From CAVOJV01 sp963696325 (GTDB lineage Bacteria > Pseudomonadota > Gammaproteobacteria > Competibacterales > Competibacteraceae): a DNA stretch of 64,000 nucleotides. A model generated the notes under the pieces. The model was not told the DNA's origin, made no database searches, and worked only from the letters and a program-made list of their open reading frames with translations. Of the stretch, positions 19,040 to 28,337 are shown piece after piece (within the stretch, counting starts at the first letter, position 1; every line of letters begins with the position of its first letter). The position numbers and the translations under genes were made by a program. The stretch covers positions 50,734-114,733 of the forward strand of contig CAVOJV010000053.1 of the NCBI GenBank assembly GCA_963696325.1, written 5' to 3'.

Positions 19040-19309
19040 ATGGGGAACCTGTCTCCATTCGAATTAGAGGTGGCTCGTCTGCTGGTGGATACGCTCAACT
19101 TGGAAAACCTCGCGCCAGAAGATATTCCCCCCGAGGAACCACTTTTCGGCGCGGGACTGGGGCTCGATTCGATTGATGCCCTGGAACTGGCCTTGGGTAT
19201 TTCAAAAGCGTATGGATTTCAATTGCGCTCAGAGGATACGGAGAACGCCCGTATTTTCGCTTCCCTGCGTTCGCTAAGCCGGTACATTGAGCAGCATCGC
19301 ACCCAATAG
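19040..19309 (+). CDS. Acyl carrier protein of the polyene cluster (ApeE/F-like)
   Basis: An 89-residue ACP. The phosphopantetheine serine is in GLGLDSIDALELALGI near residue 46. It would carry the growing aryl-polyenoyl chain between the ketosynthase, ketoreductase and dehydratases. The start MGNLSPFELEV at 19040 follows GACGAGG as a plausible ribosome site. Known aryl-polyene clusters usually encode two ACPs; only this one is seen here, so a second may lie elsewhere or be absent. Confidence 0.85.
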   Translation: MGNLSPFELEVARLLVDTLNLENLAPEDIPPEEPLFGAGLGLDSIDALELALGISKAYGFQLRSEDTENARIFASLRSLSRYIEQHRTQ

Positions 19310-19389
19310 CGGCAACCGATTTATTGTGAAAACATTCCATCATCAAAATCATTAATGCTTCACAAAACAATAGCCTACAAAATTAACTA

Positions 19390-20202
19390 ATGAGCCGGTT
19401 TGCCTATTGCACGGTCTGCATGCTTGGAATGCTTGGCGTAGTTTGGACGCTGGTGGATTCTCCGCTCGCGCAAGCCTGGATTCTTGCGGGGCTCGGATTG
19501 GCTTATATGGTTATGCTGGTGGCCGGCTCCCTGTTCCCTCAGTTGGGTTTCTATCTGCTTGCCCTGAGCCGCGGTCCCGCCAAGCAAAGCAACGTGGCGC
19601 TGACCTTCGACGACGGACCCGCCGCCGGCATCACACCCAGGCTGTTGGACCTGTTAAAGCGCGAGGGAGTGCCGGCCACCTTCTTCTGCGTGGGCGAGGC
19701 CGCCCAAAACCACCCTACCTTGGTCAAGCGGGCAGCCGCGGAAGGGCACCTGATCGCCAATCATTCCTATGGCCATCGGTATTATTGGGCCTTTTTATCC
19801 CTCCGCCGTTTAATCGGGGAGTTTCGCCAGGCCAACCAGGTACTTACCGAGATCTTGCAGCGAAAACCGCGGTTCGTGCGATTTCCCTTTGGCGCATCGC
19901 GCCCTGGCCTTGCCCGGATCCTGCACGTTTTAAATTTGGTCAATGTGGCTTGGGACGTGCGCGGCCTGGAGGGAATTTATCAAGACCCCATGACCATTGC
20001 CAGGCGGATTGCCCGCCAGGCCCGTAATGGTTCGATTATCCTTTTGCATGAAGCTTATTATCCGAACCGGACCTTCGATCCGGATACGGTGCTGGAGACG
20101 GTCCGCCTCACGATTGCCTGGGTGCGGGAACGCGGGTTTACGTTTATCCGTCTGGACCACCTGCTGGAGCAGCCTGGCTATGCCGAAATTCAACCATGCT
20201 GA
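19390..20202 (+). CDS. Membrane-anchored polysaccharide deacetylase family protein
   Basis: A 270-residue protein with two N-terminal membrane helices (about 5-60) and a NodB-type deacetylase domain. The metal-binding motifs LTFDDGPAAGITP and NHSYGHRYYW are intact, as are RFPFGASRPG and a late LLHEAYY region. It probably acts on an N- or O-acetylated sugar at the periplasmic face. It sits between the ACP and acyltransferase genes, so it may act on a lipid or sugar carrier of the polyene, but this enzyme is not part of the minimal aryl-polyene set. Confidence 0.75.
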   Translation: MSRFAYCTVCMLGMLGVVWTLVDSPLAQAWILAGLGLAYMVMLVAGSLFPQLGFYLLALSRGPAKQSNVALTFDDGPAAGITPRLLDLLKREGVPATFFCVGEAAQNHPTLVKRAAAEGHLIANHSYGHRYYWAFLSLRRLIGEFRQANQVLTEILQRKPRFVRFPFGASRPGLARILHVLNLVNVAWDVRGLEGIYQDPMTIARRIARQARNGSIILLHEAYYPNRTFDPDTVLETVRLTIAWVRERGFTFIRLDHLLEQPGYAEIQPC

Positions 20203-20317
20203 GAGGCCCCCGAGCGCTTGGGAGATCAGCCCGGCGTATCGACAATCCACTCCCTTGCCGGCGGATGATCGATGAGTACAGCACCCCTCCCGGCTTCTGG
20301 TCAGCCCGGCAAGAGGG

Positions 20318-21229
20318 GTGAATACGGGCCGTAGCAGGAGCTGGACACAACTGCCGGAACGCGGCACCACGTCCGCACTCGGGCTTATCCATTGGATCGG
20401 CAGACACCTCGGACGTTGGGCCGGACGCCTGCTACTGTACCCTATTACTTTCTATTTCCTGCTGACCGCGTTTGCGCCCAGGCGCGGATCCCGCCGTTAT
20501 CTACAACAGATATTGGGGCACAAACCCAGTTGGTTGCAGGTATTTCGGCACATGCATTGTTTTGCCGCCACCATTCTGGATAGGGTTTATCTCTTGGCCG
20601 GACAGTTTGCGCACTTCGACATCCAGGTGCACAACGGGCAAGTCATTCTTGATCAGCTCGATTCCGGGCAGGGCTGTATCCTGCTCGGGGCCCATCTCGG
20701 CAGCTTCGAGGTATTGCGTGTTCTTGGAGTGACGTACCGCCGTTTTCCACTTAAGGTGCTTATGAATATCGACCACAACCGGGGCATCAGTCGGTTCATG
20801 GATAATCTAAATCCAGAGATGGCGAATACAATAATCCCGATCGGGGGTCCGGAGACCTTGCTCAGGGTCAAGGAGAACCTGGACCAGGGTGTTTTGATCG
20901 GCATACTGGGAGACCGGGTGGTAACCAGCGACAAGATAAGCCGGTGCCGGTTTTTAGGCAGGGAGACAGACTTTCCGGAAGGCCCCATGTTGCTGGCCTC
21001 CCTGATGCAATGCCCGGTCATCCTGTTTTTTGGCTTGTACCGGGGCGGCAATCGCTACGAGGTCCATTTCGAACGGCTAGCCGAGGTGATCACCACTAAT
21101 CGCCGGCGACGCCAGGAGGATATTCGCTATTGGACGCAGCGCTATGTCGACCGCCTGGAGTACTATGCGCGCAGTGCCCCCTATAACTGGTTTAATTTTT
21201 ACAATTACTGGGACAAGGATGATGGGTAA
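20318..21229 (+). CDS. HtrB/LpxL-like acyltransferase (ApeD-like)
   Basis: A 303-residue lysophospholipid acyltransferase-family protein with an N-terminal membrane helix. The motif GCILLGAHLGSFEVLRVLG holds the HxxxxE catalytic pair (H-LGSF-E), and LIGILGDRVVTSDKI the second conserved box. It would transfer the finished polyenoyl chain from ACP to a lipid or glycolipid anchor at the inner membrane. The same family is regularly found in aryl-polyene clusters. It precedes the second dehydratase by 55 bases. Confidence 0.8.
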   Translation: MNTGRSRSWTQLPERGTTSALGLIHWIGRHLGRWAGRLLLYPITFYFLLTAFAPRRGSRRYLQQILGHKPSWLQVFRHMHCFAATILDRVYLLAGQFAHFDIQVHNGQVILDQLDSGQGCILLGAHLGSFEVLRVLGVTYRRFPLKVLMNIDHNRGISRFMDNLNPEMANTIIPIGGPETLLRVKENLDQGVLIGILGDRVVTSDKISRCRFLGRETDFPEGPMLLASLMQCPVILFFGLYRGGNRYEVHFERLAEVITTNRRRRQEDIRYWTQRYVDRLEYYARSAPYNWFNFYNYWDKDDG

Positions 21230-21284
21230 AACAGAGTCTCAAAACACCAATCCCTCCCGGTTCTCAGCTCCTAAGGCATGAATC

Positions 21285-21728
21285 ATGTTGATTGACAAAG
21301 CGGAAATCCGTAGTCTCATTCCGCATGCGGGAACCATGTGTTTATTGGATGGCGTGATGGCCTGGGACGCCACCTCTATCGTGTGCGTCAGTGCCACCCA
21401 CAGGGACATCAACAACCCCCTGCGCCGTCAGGGCCGCCTTGCGGCGCTGAACGCCTTCGAGTACGGTGCCCAGGCTGCCGCGATCCATGGCGGGTTGCTG
21501 GCCAGGGCAGCGGGACAAGAGGCTGCACCTGCTTTTCTGGCCGCCTTGCGCGATGCCCGTTTGCATGTCGCGCATCTGGATGCTATCGATGACACGCTCA
21601 AAGTCACGGCCGACTGGCTGCTGGGTGACCTCGGTAATGTCATCTACCAGACCCGGATCAGCGTCGCCGCTAGAATTCTGGCGCAAGCAAGAATCACGAT
21701 CATCACGCGCTCGGAGGTTGCCAGATGA
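21285..21728 (+). CDS. 3-hydroxyacyl-ACP dehydratase-like hotdog protein (ApeP-like)
   Basis: A 147-residue hotdog protein. The N-terminal LIPHAGTMCLLDGVMAWD and the helix ALNAFEYGAQAAAIHGGLL match the dehydratase of aryl-polyene clusters. It should act with the shorter protein at 15491 in forming the trans double bonds. Its stop overlaps the start of the LolA-like gene by 4 bases, so the two are translationally coupled. Confidence 0.8.
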   Translation: MLIDKAEIRSLIPHAGTMCLLDGVMAWDATSIVCVSATHRDINNPLRRQGRLAALNAFEYGAQAAAIHGGLLARAAGQEAAPAFLAALRDARLHVAHLDAIDDTLKVTADWLLGDLGNVIYQTRISVAARILAQARITIITRSEVAR

Positions 21729-22303
21729 AATGGATGCCGTTGCTGCTGATGTGGATCTCGCTGAGCGTGCGCGCCGATACCCCGCCTTCCTCCGCCTGGA
21801 CCCCGGAGCAGCTGATGCGGTCGCTGGCGGCGGTTACCGCCGTTGATGCCACCTTCACGGAACAGAAAGAACTCGCCATCCTCCAAGAACCCCTGATAAC
21901 CAGGGGAATCCTGCGCTATCGCGCGCCGAGCTACTTGAAGAAGCAGATCCTCCAGCCCTACATAGAAAGTTATGAAGTCGACCAGGATTGGTTGGTTATC
22001 GAGACACCCACCGAAGGCCAGCGGCATTTCCAGCTCCGCGGCTATCCACTGCTGCGGGCCTTTGTGGAAGCGATCCGCGCCACGCTAGCCGGCGACCTGC
22101 AAACGCTTGAGCGCTATTATCAGGTACAGTTCCAGGGGCAGTCCGCGGGGTGGACACTGCGGCTGGAGCCCGGCGATGCGGAGATGGCCAGATACGTGCT
22201 CGCCATCGTCATCCACGGCCAGGATAATCGCCTGCTCAGCATCGAAACCCTGGAAGCCAACAGCGACCGCAGCTTGATGACGATTGTACCGCTCAGTGGC
22301 TGA
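21725..22303 (+). CDS. LolA-like outer membrane lipoprotein carrier (ApeL-like)
   Basis: A 192-residue periplasmic protein with a signal peptide (MKWMPLLLMWISLSVRA, cleavage after about residue 18). The body has the LolA/LolB-like pattern: ATFTEQKELAIL, GILRYRAPSYLKKQ and a C-terminal FQGQSAGWTLRLEP. Together with the MMPL protein downstream it is expected to carry the hydrophobic product across the periplasm to the outer membrane. Overlaps neighbours on both sides or nearly so. Confidence 0.8.
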   Translation: MKWMPLLLMWISLSVRADTPPSSAWTPEQLMRSLAAVTAVDATFTEQKELAILQEPLITRGILRYRAPSYLKKQILQPYIESYEVDQDWLVIETPTEGQRHFQLRGYPLLRAFVEAIRATLAGDLQTLERYYQVQFQGQSAGWTLRLEPGDAEMARYVLAIVIHGQDNRLLSIETLEANSDRSLMTIVPLSG

Positions 22304-22325
22304 GCAGGTTCAGCGCGGGGCCACG

Positions 22326-24692
22326 ATGAGAGGGACCCTGATACCTTTGCTCTGGCTGCTGGCCATGCTGGTCTGCGCCTGGCTGGCGATATTCAAGACA
22401 CCGATAGCCAAGGATATCACGCTGTTCATCCCCAAAACCGATGCCACGGCGGAGTTACTGCTGGAGCAATTACACAGCGGTCCGGCAGCGCGGCTCATCC
22501 TGCTGGGCCTGGAGGGCGGCTCGGAGCAGACCAAAGCCGCCGCCAGCAAGCGCTTGGCAAGCCAACTGCGGAACACCGGTCTGTTCGCGCGCGTGGCCAA
22601 TGGCGAAGATTTATTGGATCAGGATGAGCAACGCCGGTTGTTCTCCTACCGTTACCTGTTGAGCCCTACCGTTAACAGAGAGCGGTTTGATGAAGAGGGC
22701 TTGCGAGTAGCCTTGCAACAGCGCCTGCGGGAACTGGGCTCGCCGCTCTCGATCTTGGGAAAAACCCTGTTACCCGGCGATCCCACCGGCGAGTTCATAA
22801 CCCTGCTGAGAACCTGGCAAGGCAGCGGCCAACCAGTGGATAGTCGTCTTGGAGTTTGGTTTTCGCCGGCTGGCGACCGCGCCCTGTTGCTCGCTGAAAC
22901 CCATGCTTCCGGCTACGATCTGGCGGTCCAGGAGCAGGTCGTGACCGTTATCAAGGACACTTTCGCCGCCGTTAGGGAGGCTGCGGACATCAAACTGCTG
23001 CTCAGCGGACCGGGCGTGTTTGCGGTATTGTCTCAGGACACTATTCGCCACGAGGCCGAACTCCTAAGCACGGCGGCCAGCGTATTCATGGTGTTGATTG
23101 TCTTGCTGGCCTATCGATCGGTGCGGCCCGTGCTGCTCAGCGTTCTCGTGTTGGGGTCAGCGGTTCTGGTCGCGGTAGTGACCGTGGGTGTGGTGTTCGG
23201 AGGTATCTTCGGTATCACCCTGGCCTTTGGTATAACCCTGCTGGGCGAAGCCGTCGATTATCCCATCCTCGTTTTCACGCATTTACATGGCCACGCAGCG
23301 GTCGCGACCAGCGTGCAACGCATTTGGCCGACTCTGCGGCTGTGCGTGGCTACCACCGTCATTGGCTGTTTGGCCATGGTTGCCGCGGACTTCCCGGGAC
23401 TCGCCCAATTGGGGGTCTTCACCATCGCCGGCCTGCTGGCAGCCGCGGTGTTTACGCGGTGGGTGTTGCCAACGCTGTTGCCAGCGGTTTGGGTGCCGCG
23501 TCATACGGTCAACCAAGGTGACTGGATGCTGTTCCTGTTGCGCCCCAGACGCTCCCTTGCCATCACCCTGATGAGCGTCAGCATGCTGACCTTGCTTGCC
23601 CTGCTCACCGTCGCCCCCCCGCTTTGGGAAGACGATCTCGCCGCCCTAAGCCCTATTCCCGAGGATGTCATCAGCCTGGATCAGGAATTACGTAATGCCC
23701 TGGGGGCACCGGAAGTCGGCCACCTGATCGTCGTCACTGCCCCCGATGCCGAGACCGCATTGCAGCGCAGCGAGGCCGTGGCAATCTATCTGCAGGGCCG
23801 AATCGATGATGGCCTATTGAGCGGTTTTGAGGCTGCGGCCCGCTATCTGCCTAGCCAGCAAACCCAGCGCGAACGGCAGGCAGCCCTGCCCGAGCAGGAG
23901 CGTCTGGAAACGAATCTCGACAGGGCGCTTGCCGGCCTGCCGTTTAAACCCGGCTTGTTCGAGCCGTTCCTGGAGGCTGTGGAAAAAACCCGCGCAGGAC
24001 CGCCCCTAAGCCCGCGCGATCTGCACGGCACGGTCCTGGGCCTGCGGGTGGGGACCCTGTTGTTTGAGGATACTCGGGGCTGGACCGCCCTGCTGCCGCT
24101 CAAGGGAGTACGCGATCCGAACGGCCTGGCCCAGGGGCTGACGCAACCGGGTTATGCGGGCGCGTACTATCTGGACATGAAGGCTGAAACCAACCGCCTG
24201 GTGGCCGGTTTCCGGGATGCGGCCCTGATCCGGCTAGGGTGGGGCGCCGCGTTGATCGTACTGGTGGTTTGGCTTGGCTTTAGATCATGGCCGCTGGTTC
24301 TGGCCGCCCTTCTGCCGGTGTGTCTGGCAATTATTATGGATGTGGGGGTATTACTATGGCTTGGCAAGCGTCTGTCACTTTTCCATTTGGTTTCCCTGCT
24401 GCTCGTGTTAGGTATTGGAACCAATTATGGTCTGTTTTTTAGCCGCCCCGATCCCGACCTCGCCACTCGCAAACGCACTTTGTATGGCTTGCTGGCTTGT
24501 AGTAGCTCAACGCTAGTCGTGTTTGGTATGCTTTCCCTGTCCACGCTTCCGGTGCTCAATGCCATCGGTCAAACGGTAGCCATTGGGGTTTTCGCCAGTT
24601 TTTGCATGGCGCTGACCGTGGCTCAACAGGTATCCAGGACGGCGGTTAAACCGGCTGCCGGTCAACCTGGCTCAGGTACCGTGCAGCAATGA
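22326..24692 (+). CDS. MMPL/RND-family exporter (ApeM-like)
   Basis: A 788-residue inner-membrane protein with one N-terminal helix, a large periplasmic loop, five helices, then the same arrangement repeated (helices near 250-400 and 640-770). GITLLGEAVDYPILVFTH in the first half and LVLGIGTNYGLFF in the second are the repeated proton-relay regions of MMPL lipid exporters. It would extract the polyene lipid from the inner membrane and hand it to the LolA-like carrier. The ATG at 22326 (MRGTLIPLLW) lies just after the LolA-like stop; an earlier in-frame ATG at 22284 overlaps that gene. Confidence 0.85.
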   Translation: MRGTLIPLLWLLAMLVCAWLAIFKTPIAKDITLFIPKTDATAELLLEQLHSGPAARLILLGLEGGSEQTKAAASKRLASQLRNTGLFARVANGEDLLDQDEQRRLFSYRYLLSPTVNRERFDEEGLRVALQQRLRELGSPLSILGKTLLPGDPTGEFITLLRTWQGSGQPVDSRLGVWFSPAGDRALLLAETHASGYDLAVQEQVVTVIKDTFAAVREAADIKLLLSGPGVFAVLSQDTIRHEAELLSTAASVFMVLIVLLAYRSVRPVLLSVLVLGSAVLVAVVTVGVVFGGIFGITLAFGITLLGEAVDYPILVFTHLHGHAAVATSVQRIWPTLRLCVATTVIGCLAMVAADFPGLAQLGVFTIAGLLAAAVFTRWVLPTLLPAVWVPRHTVNQGDWMLFLLRPRRSLAITLMSVSMLTLLALLTVAPPLWEDDLAALSPIPEDVISLDQELRNALGAPEVGHLIVVTAPDAETALQRSEAVAIYLQGRIDDGLLSGFEAAARYLPSQQTQRERQAALPEQERLETNLDRALAGLPFKPGLFEPFLEAVEKTRAGPPLSPRDLHGTVLGLRVGTLLFEDTRGWTALLPLKGVRDPNGLAQGLTQPGYAGAYYLDMKAETNRLVAGFRDAALIRLGWGAALIVLVVWLGFRSWPLVLAALLPVCLAIIMDVGVLLWLGKRLSLFHLVSLLLVLGIGTNYGLFFSRPDPDLATRKRTLYGLLACSSSTLVVFGMLSLSTLPVLNAIGQTVAIGVFASFCMALTVAQQVSRTAVKPAAGQPGSGTVQQ

Positions 24693-24740
24693 TCGCCAGG
24701 GCACTGGAACCGCTAACACATGCAACGAACAGCGAGAACC

Positions 24741-25940
24741 ATGCCCATAGACCCCGTGCTTATTTCTGCTTATACCACGGTCAATGCCCTGGGCCGTGGT
24801 GTTGCAGCTTCTCTATCCGCATTGCGCCGGGGCGAGGGAGCCCTGCGACGTTGTGATTTTGACGACGCTCTGCTGGAAACCTGGATTGGCCGGGTCGAGG
24901 GCCTTGAGGATGCCCCGATCACGGGCGAACTGGCGGCCTTCGATTGCCGTAACAACCGGCTGGCGCAACTGGGCCTTAACCAGGATGGCTTTGCCGAGCG
25001 GGTGCTGGCTGCTCGTGAATCCTATGGAGCGGAACGTATCGGCGTATTTATCGGGACCAGCACCTCGGGCATTCTGGAAGCCGAGCTGGCTTACCGCCAG
25101 CGTGATCCAGCCACTGGCGCATTGCCGGAGGGCTTTAATTACCGGTACACCCACAATGTGTTCTCGGTGGCTGATTTTACCTGCCGCCGTCTCGGCCTGA
25201 CCGGTCCGGCACTGGTGATTTCTACCGCCTGCTCCTCCAGCGCCAAGGTGTTTGCAAGCGCTTACCGTCATTTGCAGGCCGGGCTATGTGACGCCGCGGT
25301 AGTGGGTGGCGTGGATAGCCTCTGCCTGACCACCCTGTACGGCTTCAATTCTCTCGGGCTGACATCGGCGCAGCCTTGCCGGCCCTGGGACGCCGACCGT
25401 AACGGGCTTAGCATCGGGGAAGCGGCCGGCTTTGCTCTCCTGGAACGGACACCGGCCGATAACACGGAAGGCATCATGCTGCTGGGCTACGGCGAGAGCA
25501 GCGACGCCTATCACATGTCCTCCCCCCATCCGCACGGCGCGGGCGCGACCCTTGCCATGCAACGGGCATTGGCCAGTGCCGGCCTAACGGTGGCTCAAGT
25601 GGACTATATTAATCTGCACGGCACCGCCACGCCATTCAATGATGCTTCCGAGGATCAGGCCGTGATACGGGTTTTCGATACCCGGACGCCCTGCAGCTCC
25701 ACCAAGGGCTGGACGGGCCATACCCTGGGCGCGGCGGGCATCACCGAAGCGGTATTCGCCTGTCTGGGCATCGAGCACGGCTTCATACCCGGCAGTCTTA
25801 ACACCCAGCGCCCGGATTCCAGGCTGTCGGCTCATATTGTGCTGGAAACCCAGGAACAATCTATCGGGGTGGTCATGAGCAATTCCTTTGGTTTTGGAGG
25901 TACCAATTGCAGCCTGCTGTTCGGAAGGAAGCCGCCATGA
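24741..25940 (+). CDS. Beta-ketoacyl-ACP synthase (ApeO-like)
   Basis: FabF-type condensing enzyme of 399 residues. The Cys-His-His triad is complete: STACSSSAKV (near 163), NLHGTATPFND (near 293) and GHTLGAAGITE (near 327), and the C-terminal SFGFGGTN is present. It extends the aryl acyl-ACP by malonyl units. The start MPIDPVLISA at 24741 is preferred; ATG 24720 lacks a ribosome site. Its TGA overlaps the next ATG. Confidence 0.88.
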   Translation: MPIDPVLISAYTTVNALGRGVAASLSALRRGEGALRRCDFDDALLETWIGRVEGLEDAPITGELAAFDCRNNRLAQLGLNQDGFAERVLAARESYGAERIGVFIGTSTSGILEAELAYRQRDPATGALPEGFNYRYTHNVFSVADFTCRRLGLTGPALVISTACSSSAKVFASAYRHLQAGLCDAAVVGGVDSLCLTTLYGFNSLGLTSAQPCRPWDADRNGLSIGEAAGFALLERTPADNTEGIMLLGYGESSDAYHMSSPHPHGAGATLAMQRALASAGLTVAQVDYINLHGTATPFNDASEDQAVIRVFDTRTPCSSTKGWTGHTLGAAGITEAVFACLGIEHGFIPGSLNTQRPDSRLSAHIVLETQEQSIGVVMSNSFGFGGTNCSLLFGRKPP

Positions 25941-26728
25941 AGGCACTTTATGTCAACGGAATAGGCGTATTAGGCCCCGGGCTCGGGGGTTGGCGGGAGA
26001 GTGCCGCCATCCTCAAGGGGGCCCACGTCTATCGGTACGAACCCCTCCCAACCCTGACCGCTAACCTTCTGCCGTCCAACGAACGACGCCGCACCACTCA
26101 GGTTATCAAATTAGTCCTGAATGTCGCCCAAGAGGCCATTGAACAGGCGGACGTGGATGTGCAGCAGGTTTACTCGGTGTTCGCCTCATCGGAGGGGGAC
26201 TACGAAGTCATGGACAAGATCTGCATGGCACTGACGCTGGCGGAAAAGCCGGTCTCGCCCGTTCACTTTCACAACTCGGTGCATAATGCGCCGGCCGGCT
26301 ATTGGACGATCGCCGCGACCTGTTCCATGCCTTCCCTTAGCCTGTCGGCCTACGATCATAGTTTCGGTGCCGGTTTGTTGGAAGCCGCGATGCAGGTACT
26401 GGTAGAGCGAGCCAGCGTCTTGTTGGTTGCCTACGATTACCCGTCAACCTTTCCCCTAGCCGAGAAACGCCGCCTGTATGCGCCCTTTGCAACGGCTCTG
26501 CTGCTGAGTCCGGCAAGGACCGCACAAAGCCAGGCTGAATTGACGGTAAACCTAACGTCCCAGGATACGGAAGACCGGCTGGACGAAGCGCCTCTGGAAC
26601 GCCTGAGGACAGGCAATCCCGCCGCGCGCAGCCTGCCCCTGTTGCAGGCGATTGCCCGGGGGTCAGCGCACCGGGTGATTCTGCCCTATCTGGCAAACCG
26701 ACAACTGATCGTCGAGGCGGCGCCATGA
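25937..26728 (+). CDS. Ketosynthase-like partner protein (ApeC-like chain-length factor)
   Basis: A 263-residue protein with the N-terminal half of a thiolase fold (MKALYVNGIGVLGPG, ASSEGDYEV, FHNSVHNAPAGYW). The position of the active cysteine reads TCSMPSLSLS and the histidines of the second half are missing, so it is unlikely to condense on its own. Such proteins pair with an active ketosynthase and set chain length. Overlaps by 4 bases with the genes on both sides, showing one operon. Confidence 0.8.
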   Translation: MKALYVNGIGVLGPGLGGWRESAAILKGAHVYRYEPLPTLTANLLPSNERRRTTQVIKLVLNVAQEAIEQADVDVQQVYSVFASSEGDYEVMDKICMALTLAEKPVSPVHFHNSVHNAPAGYWTIAATCSMPSLSLSAYDHSFGAGLLEAAMQVLVERASVLLVAYDYPSTFPLAEKRRLYAPFATALLLSPARTAQSQAELTVNLTSQDTEDRLDEAPLERLRTGNPAARSLPLLQAIARGSAHRVILPYLANRQLIVEAAP

Positions 26729-27432
26729 AGCGGGCATTGGTAACCGGCGCCAGCGGTGACATCGGCAGCGCCATTTGCCGACAGCTTGCCATAGATGGAT
26801 TGTATGTGATCGCGCACGCCAATCGCCACCCCGAACGGGCGGAGGTTCTAGTCCGTAATAGAGGCGCGGCGGAGATTGTGGTCTTCGATGTTACCGATGC
26901 CGCCGGCACCCATGCAGCCCTGGGAACACTGCTGGAAGCCGGACCCATCCAGGTTTTGGTTAACAACGCGGGTATCTATGCGGATGCCCCCATGGCGGGA
27001 ATGCGCCTTGAGCAATGGCATAAGGTTATCGACGTTTCCTTGAACGGCTTTTTCAATGTCACCCAGCCCTTGTTGCTACCCATGCTGCGCACCCGCTGGG
27101 GACGTATTATCAACATCTCGTCCATCGCCGGGGTTCTTGGCAACCGGGGCCAGACCAACTATGCGGCGGCCAAGGCCGGTCTGCATGGAGCGACCAAAGC
27201 CCTGGCTCTGGAGCTGGCCTCCCGGGGCATTACTGTCAACGCCGTGGCCCCGGGTATCATCGAGGGTCATATCACCAACGCGGCGTTCGATGCCGCCACG
27301 ATCAAGCGCCTGGTACCCATGCAACGGTCGGGCACCCCGGCCGAAGTCGCGACCCTGGTAAGCTTTCTGGCATCCGATGCCGCCGGCTATATCTCGGGCC
27401 AGATTATCAATGTCAACGGTTTCATGATCTGA
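26725..27432 (+). CDS. 3-oxoacyl-ACP reductase, FabG-like (ApeQ-like)
   Basis: NADPH-dependent SDR of 235 residues. TGASGDIGSAI binds cofactor, NNAG is intact, and the catalytic Ser-Tyr-Lys are in NISSIAG and NYAAAKAG. The C-terminal SGQIINVNGFMI is the ACP-reductase ending. It reduces the 3-oxo intermediates made by the ketosynthase. Start overlaps the preceding stop (ATGA). Confidence 0.88.
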   Translation: MKRALVTGASGDIGSAICRQLAIDGLYVIAHANRHPERAEVLVRNRGAAEIVVFDVTDAAGTHAALGTLLEAGPIQVLVNNAGIYADAPMAGMRLEQWHKVIDVSLNGFFNVTQPLLLPMLRTRWGRIINISSIAGVLGNRGQTNYAAAKAGLHGATKALALELASRGITVNAVAPGIIEGHITNAAFDAATIKRLVPMQRSGTPAEVATLVSFLASDAAGYISGQIINVNGFMI

Positions 27433-27444
27433 CCGGCAGCGTTC

Positions 27445-28221
27445 ATGAACATCGCCCTTGTGATACCCGTCTACAACGAAGTCGCCACCATCGCGAATGT
27501 GATTGACCGCGCCCGCCGCCATCTGGAATGGGTGATTGTTGTCGACGATGGGTCCACTGATGGCACGGCGGAACAATTGCAAGGCTTCCCCATCACCGTG
27601 CTGCGCCATAGCCACAATCAAGGCAAGGCTGCCAGCCTCTGGCACGGTATGACCTTCGTCCTGGAGCGGCAAGCCAGCGCCGTCATTACTTTGGACGCCG
27701 ACGGCCAGCATTGCCCCGAGGACATCCCACGCCTGGTAGCGGCAAGTCAGCAGCACCCGGGCAAACTGATCATCGCCGCTCGACTGGGGCAACGGGCACA
27801 GGTCCCCGGATTGCGTCGCCTTGCCCAGGGAATGGCTAATTTCTGGATCTCCTGGGCCGCTGGCTACCCTATACAAGATACTCAGTCCGGTTTTCGGCTC
27901 TATCCCGCCGAGGTGTTGAGAAAAGTGACTGTGGCCCGCGATCGACAACATGGGTTTGTTTTTGAAAGCGAGATATTGATCGAGGCGGCACGACAGGGTT
28001 GTTATCCGGTAGCGGTCGCCATAGAAGCCATTTACCATCGACAAGCCCGCACCAGTTACTACCGGCCACTGATAGACACGTTGCGCATCATTCGCATGGT
28101 GACGTGGAAATTGGCCTCCCGGGGGTTTTATCTGCAAGGCTTACTGAGATCCACAGGGATCTTGGTGTGTCATGAATTATCCGTTGGAGAGAAACCCCGT
28201 GCTGAAAAGGGGAGTCCATAA
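27445..28221 (+). CDS. Family 2 glycosyltransferase of the polyene cluster (ApeJ-like)
   Basis: A 258-residue GT-A glycosyltransferase: LVIPVYNEVATIANVID at the start, VVDDGSTDGT, and the metal site TLDADGQHCPED. The domain resembles dolichyl-phosphate mannosyltransferase-like proteins without a membrane tail. It would transfer a sugar to the carrier lipid or to the polyene head. It starts 13 bases after the reductase and is the last gene of the cluster in the same direction. Confidence 0.75.
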   Translation: MNIALVIPVYNEVATIANVIDRARRHLEWVIVVDDGSTDGTAEQLQGFPITVLRHSHNQGKAASLWHGMTFVLERQASAVITLDADGQHCPEDIPRLVAASQQHPGKLIIAARLGQRAQVPGLRRLAQGMANFWISWAAGYPIQDTQSGFRLYPAEVLRKVTVARDRQHGFVFESEILIEAARQGCYPVAVAIEAIYHRQARTSYYRPLIDTLRIIRMVTWKLASRGFYLQGLLRSTGILVCHELSVGEKPRAEKGSP

Positions 28222-28337
28222 TTTCATCAAGCCCAAGAGCTGTTTGAGCACGCGAGGAAAGCGCCGGACAGGATGACGCCATTCCAAACGGGGAATGCAA
28301 TAATGCTTAAGCGCAGAACGTATAAGCGGAGAATCCA

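Noticed and set aside
27076..28137. 353-codon minus-strand frame across fabG-like and glycosyltransferase genes
   Set aside because: Spans two real plus-strand genes and shows no motif.
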